This document shows positions 26,706 through 35,226 of a stretch of 64,000 nucleotides of DNA, piece after piece. The notes under the pieces were generated by a model. That model saw nothing but the letters and a program-made list of their open reading frames with translations, searched no databases and was not told the origin of the DNA. Every line of letters starts with the position of its first letter. Position 1 is the stretch's first letter. The DNA is from Clostridium aestuarii (lineage in GTDB: Bacteria; Bacillota; Clostridia; Clostridiales; Clostridiaceae): NCBI RefSeq assembly GCF_026735135.1, contig NZ_JAPQER010000005.1:124001-188000 (forward strand). Reading direction: 5' to 3'. Both the position numbers and the translations under genes were made by a program.

Positions 26706-27619
26706 TGCTTGGATTTTTAGTAAATATATTAGAGCAGGGATTTATTTTTGCTATAGTTTCATTAGGGGTTTATATTACGTATAAAATATTGGACTTCCCA
26801 GATTTATCAGTAGATGGAACGTTTCCGCTAGGAGCAGCAGTTACAGCTGTGTGTTTATCAAAAGGGGTGAATCCATTTCAAACATGCATTTATTCTATTT
26901 TAGTAGGTATGTTGGGAGGAGCTATAACCGGATTATTACATGTAAAATTAAAAATAACAAATTTACTTTCAGGAATTCTTGTAATGATAGGATTGTATTC
27001 TATTAATTTAAGAATAATGGGTAAATCTAATATATCTTTTTTCAAATTTGAGACGATTTTTACAAAGGTATCAATTATAAGCCCTGTAGTGCTCGTAGGA
27101 TTATTTGCAATTGGAGTAAAGGTAGTTCTAGATTTATTTTTAAAAACAAAATTAGGATTTATGTTAAAGGCAGTTGGAGATAATGAGCAGCTTGTTACTT
27201 CGTTGGGGGTTAATAAAGATACTGTTAAGATTGTAGGACTTATGGTTTCAAATGGGTTAGTAGCATTAGGAGGTTCTATAATGGCGCAGCATCAAGGCTA
27301 TGCAGCAGTAGGAATGGGCACAGGTACAGTAGTAATAGGACTTGCAGCTGTAATATTAGGTGAAGCTATACTTAAAAATTTGAAATTTGTTAAAGCAACA
27401 ACTATGGCACTAATGGGAGCAATTTTGTATAAGATTGCTATTGGAGGATCACTTAGAATTGGACTTCCACCTTCAGATTTAAAATTTATGACTGCGGTTA
27501 TAGTTATTATTGTATTAGGAACTAATAATGTAAACTTTAATTTTAATAGAGCAAAAAGAGAGAAAAGTGAGGTGAAGACTGTTGTTGCAAATACAAAATC
27601 TGTACAAAGTCTTCAATAA
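26705..27619 (+). CDS. ABC transporter permease (TrpY-type)
   Basis: A 304-residue membrane protein of the branched-chain-type permease family (PF02653), with about eight to nine helices: FPDLSVDGTFPLGAAVTAV near residue 35 and DNEQLVTSLGVNKDTVKIVG in the cytoplasmic loop that contacts the ATPase, plus GSLRIGLPPSDLKFMTAV. Its ATG overlaps the stop of the binding-protein gene (TAATG), implying coupled translation. It ends 38 bases inside the ATPase gene. Confidence 0.9.
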   Translation: MLGFLVNILEQGFIFAIVSLGVYITYKILDFPDLSVDGTFPLGAAVTAVCLSKGVNPFQTCIYSILVGMLGGAITGLLHVKLKITNLLSGILVMIGLYSINLRIMGKSNISFFKFETIFTKVSIISPVVLVGLFAIGVKVVLDLFLKTKLGFMLKAVGDNEQLVTSLGVNKDTVKIVGLMVSNGLVALGGSIMAQHQGYAAVGMGTGTVVIGLAAVILGEAILKNLKFVKATTMALMGAILYKIAIGGSLRIGLPPSDLKFMTAVIVIIVLGTNNVNFNFNRAKREKSEVKTVVANTKSVQSLQ

Positions 27620-28376
27620 AAATACAGTAAACGAAAATAAAATTTTTAGTGGACTTAATTTAAGTGTAAATGAAGGAGAGTTTATAACAATAATAGGCAG
27701 TAACGGTGCAGGAAAATCTACACTATTAAATATGATAGCTGGAACAATACCAGCAGATGATGGTAGTATAGTATTGCAAGATAATGAAATTACAAAGCTT
27801 GCTGAATATAAATGTAATAAATTTATAGGCAGAGTATTTCAAGATCCTTCAAAAGGTACGTCACCGTCTATGAATATTCTTGAAAATATGTCTATGGCTT
27901 ATAATAAAGGTAAAAAATTTGGACTTGGTTTTGGTGTTGACAAGAAAAACATTCCATATTTTAAAAAAATACTTTCAAGTCTTGAACTTGGTCTTGAAGA
28001 TAAACTGTATACACAGGTTGGGCTTCTATCAGGGGGACAAAGACAGGCACTTTCTCTTATAATGACTGCTATGGCAAATCCTAAGCTTTTATTATTGGAT
28101 GAGCATACGGCAGCATTGGATCCTAAAACTTCGGAAAAAATAATTGAGATTACAAAGAATATAGTGCATGAAAAGGGTATAACAACGCTTATGGTAACTC
28201 ATAATTTAAATCATGCTATAAAATTGGGAAACAGGCTTATAATGTTTCACCAGGGAGAAATTATTTTGGATGTTAGTGGTGAAGAAAAAAGACAATTTAC
28301 TATAAACAAGTTGCTGAAATGCTTTGAAAACAATAAAGAAGAGGATTTAATTAGTGATAGAGCGTTATTTTCTTAA
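27582..28376 (+). CDS. ABC transporter ATP-binding protein (TrpZ-type)
   Basis: A 264-residue ABC ATPase: Walker [20 protein letters not shown]-loop VFQDPSKGTSPSM, signature LLSGGQRQALSL, Walker B LLLLDEHTAALDP and the switch histidine in MVTHNLNHA. It energises the transporter formed with the two upstream genes. The start is TTG 27582 behind GAGGTGA, overlapping the permease gene by 38 bases. A hairpin 17 bases after the stop probably ends the operon. Confidence 0.93.
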   Translation: MLQIQNLYKVFNKNTVNENKIFSGLNLSVNEGEFITIIGSNGAGKSTLLNMIAGTIPADDGSIVLQDNEITKLAEYKCNKFIGRVFQDPSKGTSPSMNILENMSMAYNKGKKFGLGFGVDKKNIPYFKKILSSLELGLEDKLYTQVGLLSGGQRQALSLIMTAMANPKLLLLDEHTAALDPKTSEKIIEITKNIVHEKGITTLMVTHNLNHAIKLGNRLIMFHQGEIILDVSGEEKRQFTINKLLKCFENNKEEDLISDRALFS

Positions 28377-28393
28377 AAAATAATATAAAAGTG

Positions 28394-28428
28394 AATGGAT
28401 GTTGATTTTTAGAATCAATATCCATTTT
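28394..28428 (+). terminator. Terminator after the ABC transporter operon
   Basis: AATGGATGTTGATT pairs with AATCAATATCCATT around TTTAG, then TT. Confidence 0.65.
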
Positions 28429-28451
28429 ATGCAAAAATGATTGTTAAATAG

Positions 28452-28481
28452 TTGACAAACAAACAACCGATATGATATATT
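28452..28481 (+). promoter_or_regulatory. Promoter upstream of the LspA paralog
   Basis: TTGACA (28452-28457), 18-base spacer, TATATT (28476-28481). The next 300 bases up to the gene contain only a simple AATAATATTATT/AATAATATTATT hairpin near 28540-28567 and no recognised riboswitch. Confidence 0.6.
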
Positions 28482-28782
28482 ATATTTACAGAAAGAAATA
28501 GAAAGATTGAAATATTCAGAAAATGCAAAGAATAAAAGGTATAATAATATTATTAAAATAATATTATTGAGAATAAATTCAAACAAATTAAAATATATCA
28601 TACAAATACTACATAAAATTACTGATTGTAATAATGTTTATTAAAGTCAATGTATGGCATGTGAAATTCAAAGTTAAAAATTTAACTAATATAAGTTTAA
28701 TAAAAGTAAATATATAATTAAATTAATTTATTTAATTATAATATAAAATTTATATGTATTAAAACAGAAGGAGGATAATAAA

Positions 28783-29223
28783 ATGATGTTTTGTTGGATA
28801 GGTATGATTATTATAATAGCCTTAGATAGAATGAGTAAGGCTGCGGTGTGTAAAGGATTACAAGATGATAGAAAATTAGAAATAGTAAACAATAAAATAG
28901 AATTATCTATAACTAAAAATAGTGGAGCAGCTTTTAGCATTTTAACAGGACATATAGAATTTATAATTAGAATCAGTATTATTCTTCTACTTGCTGCATT
29001 AATCTATTTAATAGTTTTATTAGAAAATGTTGGTGGTATAAGTCTTAAAATAGGTCTTGCTTTTATGATAGGCGGTGGAATATCGAATTTAATTGATAGA
29101 ATAATACATGGATATGTAATAGATTTTATATATTTTAAGGTGAAAAATTTTCCTGTTTTTAATATAGCAGATTTCTTTATTTTAAGTGGCAGCCTTTTAA
29201 TATTTTTTAATTTATTGTTTTAG
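28783..29223 (+). CDS. lspA: Signal peptidase II (LspA) family protein
   Basis: A 146-residue membrane protein with four helices. Family motifs are NSGAAFSIL, the catalytic Asp in GGGISNLIDRIIHGYVIDFI, and the second catalytic Asp in VFNIADFFI. It would cleave prolipoprotein signal peptides at the membrane. The first conserved motif reads ALDRMSKAAV instead of the usual DQ-x-T-K, so this may be a second, specialised paralog rather than the housekeeping enzyme. GGAGGAT precedes the ATG. Single gene with a long leader and a strong terminator. Confidence 0.88.
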   Translation: MMFCWIGMIIIIALDRMSKAAVCKGLQDDRKLEIVNNKIELSITKNSGAAFSILTGHIEFIIRISIILLLAALIYLIVLLENVGGISLKIGLAFMIGGGISNLIDRIIHGYVIDFIYFKVKNFPVFNIADFFILSGSLLIFFNLLF

Positions 29224-29300
29224 TATGTAGAGAAAATATTTGAAAAGGTATTTTAACATATAAAGGGAGTGCTTTTAAGAAACTTAAAAGTTATTTAGAG

Positions 29301-29349
29301 AGAATAAAAGAATCTTAGTTTGGAAAGCTAAGATTCTTTTATTCTTTTA
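29301..29349 (+). terminator. Terminator after lspA
   Basis: AGAATAAAAGAATCTTAG pairs perfectly with CTAAGATTCTTTTATTCT, then TTT. Confidence 0.85.
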
Positions 29350-29372
29350 CAATATGAATTACTACGTTAGTT

Positions 29373-29400
29373 AAACAATGTTATAAAATTAACATTGTTT
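29373..29400 (+). promoter_or_regulatory. Rex-like palindrome 1 upstream of the CoA-transferase
   Basis: AAACAATGTTA and TAACATTGTTT flank six bases. The core TGTTATAAAATTAACA (29379-29394) differs at one position from TGTTAA-N4-TTAACA, the redox regulator Rex consensus. Confidence 0.5.
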
Positions 29401-29639
29401 ATTTATTTATTTTTTAAATAGGCTATTTATGATATTTGAAGATTATATAAGCATAAAAAACAAAATTGTGATATACTATATAATGAAAACTTAAAAAAAG
29501 TATAGCGAAATACTGAAAAACAAGGGGTATTAATATACATAAATTAATTATGTGATTTAATCAGGTGCAAAAAAATTTTTTAGAAGCATTTTCATACATA
29601 GGATATGATGTGTAAAATTTTAAAAAAAAATGATTAATG

Positions 29640-29675
29640 TGGAAAAATGACATAAACAATGTTATAATATTAACA
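29640..29675 (+). promoter_or_regulatory. CoA-transferase promoter with overlapping Rex-like palindrome 2
   Basis: TATAAT (29663-29668) preceded by TG-T, an extended -10, with a weak TGGAAA -35 at 29640. TGTTATAATATTAACA (29660-29675) covers the -10 and again differs at one position from the Rex consensus core. Apart from these sites, 29401-29799 holds no recognised gene. Confidence 0.55.
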
Positions 29676-29799
29676 TATTTTCAAATATCAATTATATTAA
29701 AATAACTTAACAATTAAATGGAATATTAGTTATATGTTTTAAATGTTAGTGATGCTTTTAAAGATTAAAATACATAAATTTATAAAAGGAGGAAGAAAA

Positions 29800-30507
29800 A
29801 TGACAGAAATTTTAAAAATGCAGGAAGCTATAGAAAAGTATGTTAAAGACAATTCAAGTATAATGGTGGGAGGCTTTTTTGGGTGCAATGCGCCTATATG
29901 TGCGCTTAGGGAAGTTGCAAATCAAGAAAAAAAAGATTTAACTCTTATTGCAACAGCAAATTCTTTTTTTGATTATGATTTAGGTGCGCTTTTTGAAAAA
30001 AAATTAGTTAAGAAGGCTATTGTATCTCATTATGGGACAAATCCTAGAGCTGTTGAGCAGTATAAAAACGGAGATGTAGAAGTAGAATATTATCCTATGG
30101 GATCGTTTATTGAAAAAATAAGATGTGGAGGTTCAGGATTAGGAGGAGTTTTAACACCAACTGGTATTGGTACGGTATTAGAAAAAGGAAAACAAAAAAT
30201 CACAGTAAATGGAAAAGAATATTTATTAGAAACTCCAATTAGAGCAGATGTGGCTATAATAAAAGGATTTAAAGCAGATAAAAAAGGTAATATAGTATAT
30301 AAAGGAACTCCAAATGCCAATCCAATTATGGCAATGGCTGCAGATATTACTATTGCTGAGGTTGAGGAAATAGTTGAGGTAGGAGAATTAGTAGGAGAGG
30401 AAATAGGTACTCCAGGTATTTTTGTAGATGTAATTTGTTTAGGATATAAAGATGAAGAATATAAAAAAAATACTATAGAAATGTGTAAAACTAAAGGAAT
30501 TTATTAA
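29800..30507 (+). CDS. CoA-transferase subunit A (AtoD/CtfA-like)
   Basis: A 235-residue class I CoA-transferase alpha subunit: SIMVGGFFGCNAPICALREV at the start, CGGSGLGGVLTPTGIGTVLE in the CoA-binding region and ADVAIIKGFKADKKGNIVYK. With subunit B it moves CoA between acetyl-CoA or butyryl-CoA and acids such as acetate, butyrate or acetoacetate; the exact acceptor cannot be fixed by eye. ATG 29800 has an AAAGGAGG site; an open frame upstream lacks one. Rex-like sites in the leader would fit fermentation control. Confidence 0.9.
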   Translation: MTEILKMQEAIEKYVKDNSSIMVGGFFGCNAPICALREVANQEKKDLTLIATANSFFDYDLGALFEKKLVKKAIVSHYGTNPRAVEQYKNGDVEVEYYPMGSFIEKIRCGGSGLGGVLTPTGIGTVLEKGKQKITVNGKEYLLETPIRADVAIIKGFKADKKGNIVYKGTPNANPIMAMAADITIAEVEEIVEVGELVGEEIGTPGIFVDVICLGYKDEEYKKNTIEMCKTKGIY

Positions 30508-30535
30508 AAAATCATAAAATAGAGGAGGAATTAAT

Positions 30536-31198
30536 ATGAATGCAAGAGAACGAATAGCTAGAAGAGCGGCACAAGAATTTAAAGATGGAATGTTTGTAAA
30601 TTTAGGTATCGGTATACCTGTTTTAGCAGCTAATTATATAGCAGAAGAAGTTGATGTAACTCTTCAATCAGAAAATGGAATTTTAGGATTTGGACCTAAT
30701 CCAGAAGTAAATGAAGTAGAACAATGTTTTTGTAATGCAGCAGGTGATCCAATAACTCGTGTTTTAGATACATCCATATTTGATCTTCAAACATCTTTTT
30801 CTATGATAAGAGGTGGTCATTTAGATATGACTGTATTAGGAGCTTTGGAAGTAGATCAAGAAGGCAATATTGCAAATTGGGCATTACCTTATACCGAAAA
30901 TGCTTATGGTCCAGGACCAGGAGGAGCAATGGATTTATTGGTTGGAGCTAAAAAAATAGTAGTTACTATTACTCATAATGCAAAAAATGGAGCTCCTAAG
31001 ATTTTAAAAAAATGTACAATGAATTTATCAGCTAAAAATGCAGTTGATTTAATTATTACTGAATTAGCAGTTATTGAAGTGACTGAAAAGGGACTAGTTT
31101 TAAAAGAAATAGCACCAGAAACTACTGTTGAAGAAGTTGTTTTAAAAACTGAAGCAGACTTAATCATACCAGATGATGTTAAAACAATGAGCTTTTAA
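30536..31198 (+). CDS. CoA-transferase subunit B (AtoA/CtfB-like)
   Basis: A 220-residue beta subunit carrying the catalytic glutamate in LQSENGILGFG (about residue 47), which forms the glutamyl-CoA thioester. Other conserved segments are FVNLGIGIPVLAANYI, SFSMIRGGHLDMTVLGALEV and GPGPGGAMDLLVGAKK. It follows subunit A by 28 bases with its own AGGAGG site, and the pair ends at a small hairpin terminator. The complex is most likely an alpha2-beta2 enzyme in the cytoplasm. Confidence 0.93.
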   Translation: MNARERIARRAAQEFKDGMFVNLGIGIPVLAANYIAEEVDVTLQSENGILGFGPNPEVNEVEQCFCNAAGDPITRVLDTSIFDLQTSFSMIRGGHLDMTVLGALEVDQEGNIANWALPYTENAYGPGPGGAMDLLVGAKKIVVTITHNAKNGAPKILKKCTMNLSAKNAVDLIITELAVIEVTEKGLVLKEIAPETTVEEVVLKTEADLIIPDDVKTMSF

Positions 31199-31212
31199 TA
31201 TTATACATAATA

Positions 31213-31236
31213 TAAGAAAAGTGCGACGCACTTTTT
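31213..31236 (+). terminator. Terminator after the CoA-transferase operon
   Basis: AAAAGTGCG and CGCACTTTT (31217-31235) around one base, ending in T. It is a shortened copy of the palindrome at 22469 and 53719. Confidence 0.65.
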
Positions 31237-31394
31237 AGTTAAAAATTGAGAATTGAAAGTGGAAAGTGAAGGATATTTTGCTAATGCAAAACTACAATTA
31301 TAGCAGCAAAGTTGACTATGCACATTGTAACAAATTTCAATTGCGGATTCAGAATTAAGCTCTGCTTAATTCTTTCCTTCACTATTCACTATTA
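31237..31394. repeat. MITE-like non-coding repeat element, copy 1
   Basis: Imperfect terminal inverted repeats: TTGAAAGTGGAAAGTGAAGG (31254-31273) against TCCTTCACTATTCACTATTA (31375-31394). An internal hairpin, AGAATTAAGC-TCT-GCTTAATTCT, is present. There is no coding capacity. A degenerate inverted copy containing AATTAAGCTCTG lies at about 53758-53840. Confidence 0.6.
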
Positions 31395-31429
31395 AATATA
31401 AGAATATTGTTGTACAATATTCTTATATT
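31395..31429. terminator. Hairpin at the end of the cis-prenyltransferase-like gene
   Basis: AATATAAGAATATTGT and ACAATATTCTTATATT form a perfect 16-bp stem 4 bases from the minus-strand gene's stop. Same AGAATATTG core as at 22432 and 59324. Confidence 0.7.
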
Positions 31430-31432
31430 AAG

Positions 31433-32077
31433 TTATCCTCCAAGTGTTATATCTTGAGTATTATACCAATTAAGCGCTTTATAGAAATGTTCTTGTTTAA
31501 AATCTGGCCAATATTCATCAACTACATAAAAATCTGAGTATATAGATTGAACAGGTAAAAATCCACTTAGACGTCTTCTACCACCCCACCTAATTATAAG
31601 ATCGACTCTAGATATATCATTAGATTTTAATAAATTAGTTATTTTTTTTCTATTACTGCTATTGTTATGATTTAAATTACTTAGATCCCATTCCCAACCA
31701 TAGTTAACTAGAAAATTCACCTTAGTACCACCTTTACCAAAGGTTTGACGTTTCGTATAAGGTAACAGTTCGCTTGGAAACATAGGAGAGTTATAGTTTC
31801 CTAATACTAGCAAATCTGCATCTTCTTTACTTAAAATCTTAACTGCTTTAATGCAAGCTTGTGTAAAAGCTTTTCTTTGTGTTTTAGGTCTTTTAGCATT
31901 ATCTGTAGTAAAACCATAGTATGTTATTTCTTTAATGCCTATTTTTCTACATAAGTTAAATAAAATCAAACCAGGATCTAGCCCATATGTATATCCTGTT
32001 TCTTTAGATAATCCGTTATTTATAGACCAACGTCTATTTCCATCTGGTATAATACCTATGTGTTTTGGAATTCTCAT
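31433..32077 (-). CDS. Divergent cis-prenyltransferase (UppS-like) paralog
   Basis: A 214-residue protein of the undecaprenyl diphosphate synthase family: HIGIIPDGNRRWSINNGLSK keeps the catalytic Asp, YGFTTDNAKRP matches the usual S-T-E-N-x-x-R-P with changes, and IIRWGGRRRLSGFLPVQ replaces R-T-G-G-E-x-R-L-S-N-F. The acidic residue of TGGE is Arg here, and the later YSDFYVVDEYWPDF has Asp where UppS has Glu. It is shorter than UppS (about 240). Probably a specialised paralog with an altered product or activity. Start ATG 32077 behind AAAGGTGAG. Confidence 0.75.
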   Translation of the reverse strand: MRIPKHIGIIPDGNRRWSINNGLSKETGYTYGLDPGLILFNLCRKIGIKEITYYGFTTDNAKRPKTQRKAFTQACIKAVKILSKEDADLLVLGNYNSPMFPSELLPYTKRQTFGKGGTKVNFLVNYGWEWDLSNLNHNNSSNRKKITNLLKSNDISRVDLIIRWGGRRRLSGFLPVQSIYSDFYVVDEYWPDFKQEHFYKALNWYNTQDITLGG

Positions 32078-32097
32078 ACAATTCTCACCTTTCATTT

Positions 32098-32250
32098 ATA
32101 TCTAGTGTAGTATCCCATACACCGACTGAATTCGCTTTATTTATCTGATGTCTACCGTCGACTCTCGTCTATATAGGCGTGAGTTAATCGATTCTATGAT
32201 CTTACATAAAGGTTTCTAAGTTTCAGATGGAGTAAAAACTTCAAAATTCC
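32098..32250 (-). other. GC-richer structured element upstream of the UppS-like gene
   Basis: This stretch is clearly less AT-rich than its surroundings and has a stable hairpin, ACTCTCGTC-TATATA-GGCGTGAGT (32161-32184). Its far end (32211-32250, minus strand) shares GAAGTTTTTACTCCATCTGA with an intergenic hairpin at 47261. It is either a repeat/insertion remnant or a structured 5' leader for the minus-strand gene. Confidence 0.5.
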
Positions 32251-32352
32251 ACTTAAAGCAAAGAATCCTCTTTATAACATAAAGTTTTTCCAATATATGA
32301 TAAAATTATTCAGTATAACTAATATGATGAACTTATTTATACAGCTATATAA

Positions 32353-32390
32353 AAAAAATACAGTTAAATTAAAATTTAACTGTATTTTTT
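32353..32390. terminator. Bidirectional hairpin with A- and T-runs
   Basis: AAAAAATACAGTTAAATT pairs perfectly with AATTTAACTGTATTTTTT. No adjacent gene reads directly into it, so it may have belonged to a lost gene or to the element upstream. Confidence 0.7.
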
Positions 32391-32859
32391 TGCTGTATAT
32401 TTTAATTTTGATTTATTTTTTAGATAGAGAAAATTAATTTGTTTATATTGAATATTTATTATTTAAAAGTAATTTTAAGATTTATGTTACTTTTGTTATA
32501 AATAATAACTATAATTATGAAATACGAAAAAAAATTAAAAATAGATATGAAACTAGCTTAAATAAAACTATAGATGGAGATATTAAATATATTAGCATCA
32601 CAGGATAATATAGAGGAAGAATATATAAAGAGTGAAAATACAAAAATGTTAAACAAGTTTATATCTAAATTTAATAAATTTTTTACAACAAATCTTATGT
32701 ATATATATAATTTTTAATTATGCAATTTATCCAATTAAAATTTATAAATTTACTGATAAAAACAAACGAAATTTATGTAAATAAAGTATAATATAAAAAA
32801 AAGCTTGTGCAATGATAAATTATAATATATTTTAAAAATATAGAAAAAGGTGTGGAAGT
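32391..32859. other. AT-rich intergenic region upstream of the first sensor kinase
   Basis: About 470 bases with no supported gene. It contains TTTTTAATTATGCAATTTA (32711-32729), identical to a motif upstream of the EamA gene, and TATAAT at about 32788, which could be the -10 of the kinase operon. A 47-codon frame at 32575 has no ribosome binding site. Confidence 0.45.
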
Positions 32860-34446
32860 ATGAAAAAACTAAAGCTTCAAACTAAAATAACTCTTATGAA
32901 TATAGCGGTAATATTTGTTTCATTAATAATAACTACTGCGGTTATTGCAAGATTTAGAATTTCCAGTATAAAAAAAGAGATTGAAGTTAGTATTATGAAT
33001 ACTGCTCAAATTACTGCTCATTCTCCAATAGTAATAAATTCTTTATTAAATAAAAGAACAGCAGAAGATGTTCAGAAGTATATAGAAACCATATTAAAGA
33101 ATACTGAAAAGATAGATATACTTGTAGTTGCTGACATTAATGGTAAACGTTATGCTCATCCTGATTTTCATAAAGTAGGGTTGTATTTTGTTGGTGGAGA
33201 TGAAAAAAGAGTTATAAAAAAAGGAGAAAACTATATATCAGAGGCAGTAGGTACATTAGGAAGACAACTAAGAGCGTTTGTACCAGTTGTGGATAATAAT
33301 GGGAATCAATTGGGGTTTGTTATGGCAAGTACCTTAACAAAAAGTATAGAAAAAGAAAAAGTTGAAGCTATATCTACAGTAATATTTATTTCATTATTAG
33401 GATTTATCATAGGTATTATAGGTGCTGTTTTATTATCCCAAAGTATAAAAAATACTCTTTTAGGATTTGAACCAGAACAAATAACAAAATTATATATTCA
33501 AAAAAAAGAGGTTTTAAATGCAATGTCAGAAGGGATAATTGCGGTGGACGAAAATTTAAAAGTAACTCACCTTAATAATAAAGCTATAGAAATGTTGGAT
33601 ATAAAAAATGAAAATGTAATAGGAAATAACATACTAAATGTAATCCCTAATTCTAGGCTTCCTATGGTAATGGAAAAAGGTGAGGCAGAATATAATAAGG
33701 AAATGTCTATAGAGGAAGCTATTATAGTGGGAAGTAGGATTCCTATAAAAGAAGGAAAAAAAATATTAGGTGCTGTAGCTATATTTAGAGATAAAACTGA
33801 AGTTACAAGGCTTGCAGAAGAAATAACAGGGGTGAAGCAGGTAGTTGAAGCATTAAGGGCTAATACTCATGAGTTCATGAATAAACTGCATGTTGTTTTA
33901 GGTTTAATTCAAATAAATGAAATTGAAGAAGCAAAAAAATATATAATTAATCAAAGTAGAGAACAGCAGCAAAAAATAAGTAGAGTTGTGAAAAAAATTG
34001 AAGAACCTACTATTGCAGCACTTATGCTGGGAAAAATAAGCAGAGCTAAAGAACGAGGAATAGACTTGTATTTAGATGCAGAAAGTGTTTTGAAAAAGAG
34101 AGGTGGGAAAATTTCAAGTAGTGCATTTATTACCATAATAGGGAACTTAATAGAAAATTCTATAGAAGCATTAAATTTAAGTAATAATGACAATAAAATT
34201 ATAAATGTACTGATAAAAGAAATGAAAAACAAAATAGTTATTTGTGTAAGTGACACAGGCATAGGAATTAAGCAAGAAAATTTATCTCAAATATATGTAA
34301 GAGGTTTTTCAACAAAAGAGGGAAATAGGGGAAGAGGACTTTCAATTGTAGCTGAGACTGTAGAAAATTTAAATGGAAAAATAGAGATGTCTTCTCAAAT
34401 AGGAAGTGGAACAAAGTTTACAATTACGATTCCAAAGGAGGAATAA
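32860..34446 (+). CDS. CitA/DcuS-type sensor histidine kinase (module 1)
   Basis: A 528-residue membrane kinase. TM1 at residues 9-30, an extracytoplasmic PAS/CACHE domain about 31-170, TM2 171-193, a cytoplasmic PAS about 215-320, H-box with His337 (LRANTHEFMNKLHVVLGLI), and an ATPase domain with NLIENSIEAL, DTGIGI and GRGLS. The ligand-site residues of CitA/DcuS are kept: Arg97 and His100 (GKRYAHP), and Arg138 (QLRAFVPV). It should sense citrate, malate or a similar di/tricarboxylate. GGTGTGG precedes the ATG. The regulator follows after one base. Confidence 0.92.
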   Translation: MKKLKLQTKITLMNIAVIFVSLIITTAVIARFRISSIKKEIEVSIMNTAQITAHSPIVINSLLNKRTAEDVQKYIETILKNTEKIDILVVADINGKRYAHPDFHKVGLYFVGGDEKRVIKKGENYISEAVGTLGRQLRAFVPVVDNNGNQLGFVMASTLTKSIEKEKVEAISTVIFISLLGFIIGIIGAVLLSQSIKNTLLGFEPEQITKLYIQKKEVLNAMSEGIIAVDENLKVTHLNNKAIEMLDIKNENVIGNNILNVIPNSRLPMVMEKGEAEYNKEMSIEEAIIVGSRIPIKEGKKILGAVAIFRDKTEVTRLAEEITGVKQVVEALRANTHEFMNKLHVVLGLIQINEIEEAKKYIINQSREQQQKISRVVKKIEEPTIAALMLGKISRAKERGIDLYLDAESVLKKRGGKISSSAFITIIGNLIENSIEALNLSNNDNKIINVLIKEMKNKIVICVSDTGIGIKQENLSQIYVRGFSTKEGNRGRGLSIVAETVENLNGKIEMSSQIGSGTKFTITIPKEE

Positions 34447-34447
34447 A

Positions 34448-35122
34448 ATGATTAAAGTACTAATAGTGGAAGATGATCCTATGGTAGCACAAATAAATAA
34501 AAAGTATACTGAAAGTGTGGGAGAATTTAAAGTTATAGGAGTTTGTACAAATGGGGAAGAGGCACTGGAAAAAATAAAGAATGATGAGATAGATTTAATT
34601 ATTTTAGATATTTATATGCCTAAACTTGATGGTATAGAGCTTTTAAAAAAAATGAGAATACAAACTAGTATGATTAATGTAATAATGGTTACTGCTGCTC
34701 AGGATACGGATAAATTAAATGAAGTTTTAACTCTTGGTGCAGTGGATTATCTTATTAAGCCTTTTGAATATGAAAGATTTAAAGAAGCACTTGAAAGAGT
34801 ACGCATGAGATATGAATTGCTTAATAAAAAAAATATTATGAGTCAAAATGACATTGATAAAATTACAAATCAAAGTAAATTAAATTTACAAATAGAGCTT
34901 CCAAAGGGATTAAATAGAAGAACGTTAGAAAGAATAAGAAGTTTTATGAAAGATCATGTTGATAAATATTATACAAATGAAGAGATTGCAAAGAATTTAA
35001 AGCTAAGTAGAGTAACAATAAGAAGATACATGGAATATATGGAATCGAGTGGGGAAATAATGTGTGATATTGAGTATGGAGCAATAGGAAGACCAAGTAG
35101 CAGATATATATATAAGGTGTAA
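34448..35122 (+). CDS. CitB/DcuR-type response regulator (module 1)
   Basis: A 224-residue regulator: receiver domain with Asp54 (LDIYMPK) and Lys in DYLIKPFEY, then a C-terminal helix-turn-helix (YTNEEIAKNLKLSRVTIRRY) of the CitB family. Phosphorylated by the kinase upstream, it should activate the downstream malic enzyme and transporter genes. ATG 34448 is chosen for its AAAGGAGG site; the frame is open 14 codons upstream inside the kinase gene. A terminator separates it from the malic enzyme gene. Confidence 0.93.
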   Translation: MIKVLIVEDDPMVAQINKKYTESVGEFKVIGVCTNGEEALEKIKNDEIDLIILDIYMPKLDGIELLKKMRIQTSMINVIMVTAAQDTDKLNEVLTLGAVDYLIKPFEYERFKEALERVRMRYELLNKKNIMSQNDIDKITNQSKLNLQIELPKGLNRRTLERIRSFMKDHVDKYYTNEEIAKNLKLSRVTIRRYMEYMESSGEIMCDIEYGAIGRPSSRYIYKV

Positions 35123-35189
35123 TATAGAATATTAAGTTTTAAGTCTAAGTTTGAATGACTACAAAATATTCTGAAATGTCAAAAAAATA

Positions 35190-35207
35190 ACGTTAATAAG
35201 ATAACGA
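35190..35207 (+). promoter_or_regulatory. Imperfect palindrome upstream of malic enzyme 1
   Basis: ACGTTAATAAGATAACGA has the GTTAA-N4-ATAAC core found also at 40613 upstream of the second malic enzyme gene. Candidate operator for Rex or for the CitB-type regulator. Confidence 0.45.
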
Positions 35208-35226
35208 TAATAACTTTATTTACAAA

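Noticed and set aside
28365-28601. Minus-strand 78-codon frame after the ABC transporter operon
   Set aside because: It covers the operon terminator and the lspA promoter and has no ribosome binding site.
32575-32718. 47-codon open frame (MEILNILASQDN...)
   Set aside because: No ribosome binding site, low-complexity composition and no family resemblance; possibly a relic but not supportable as a gene.
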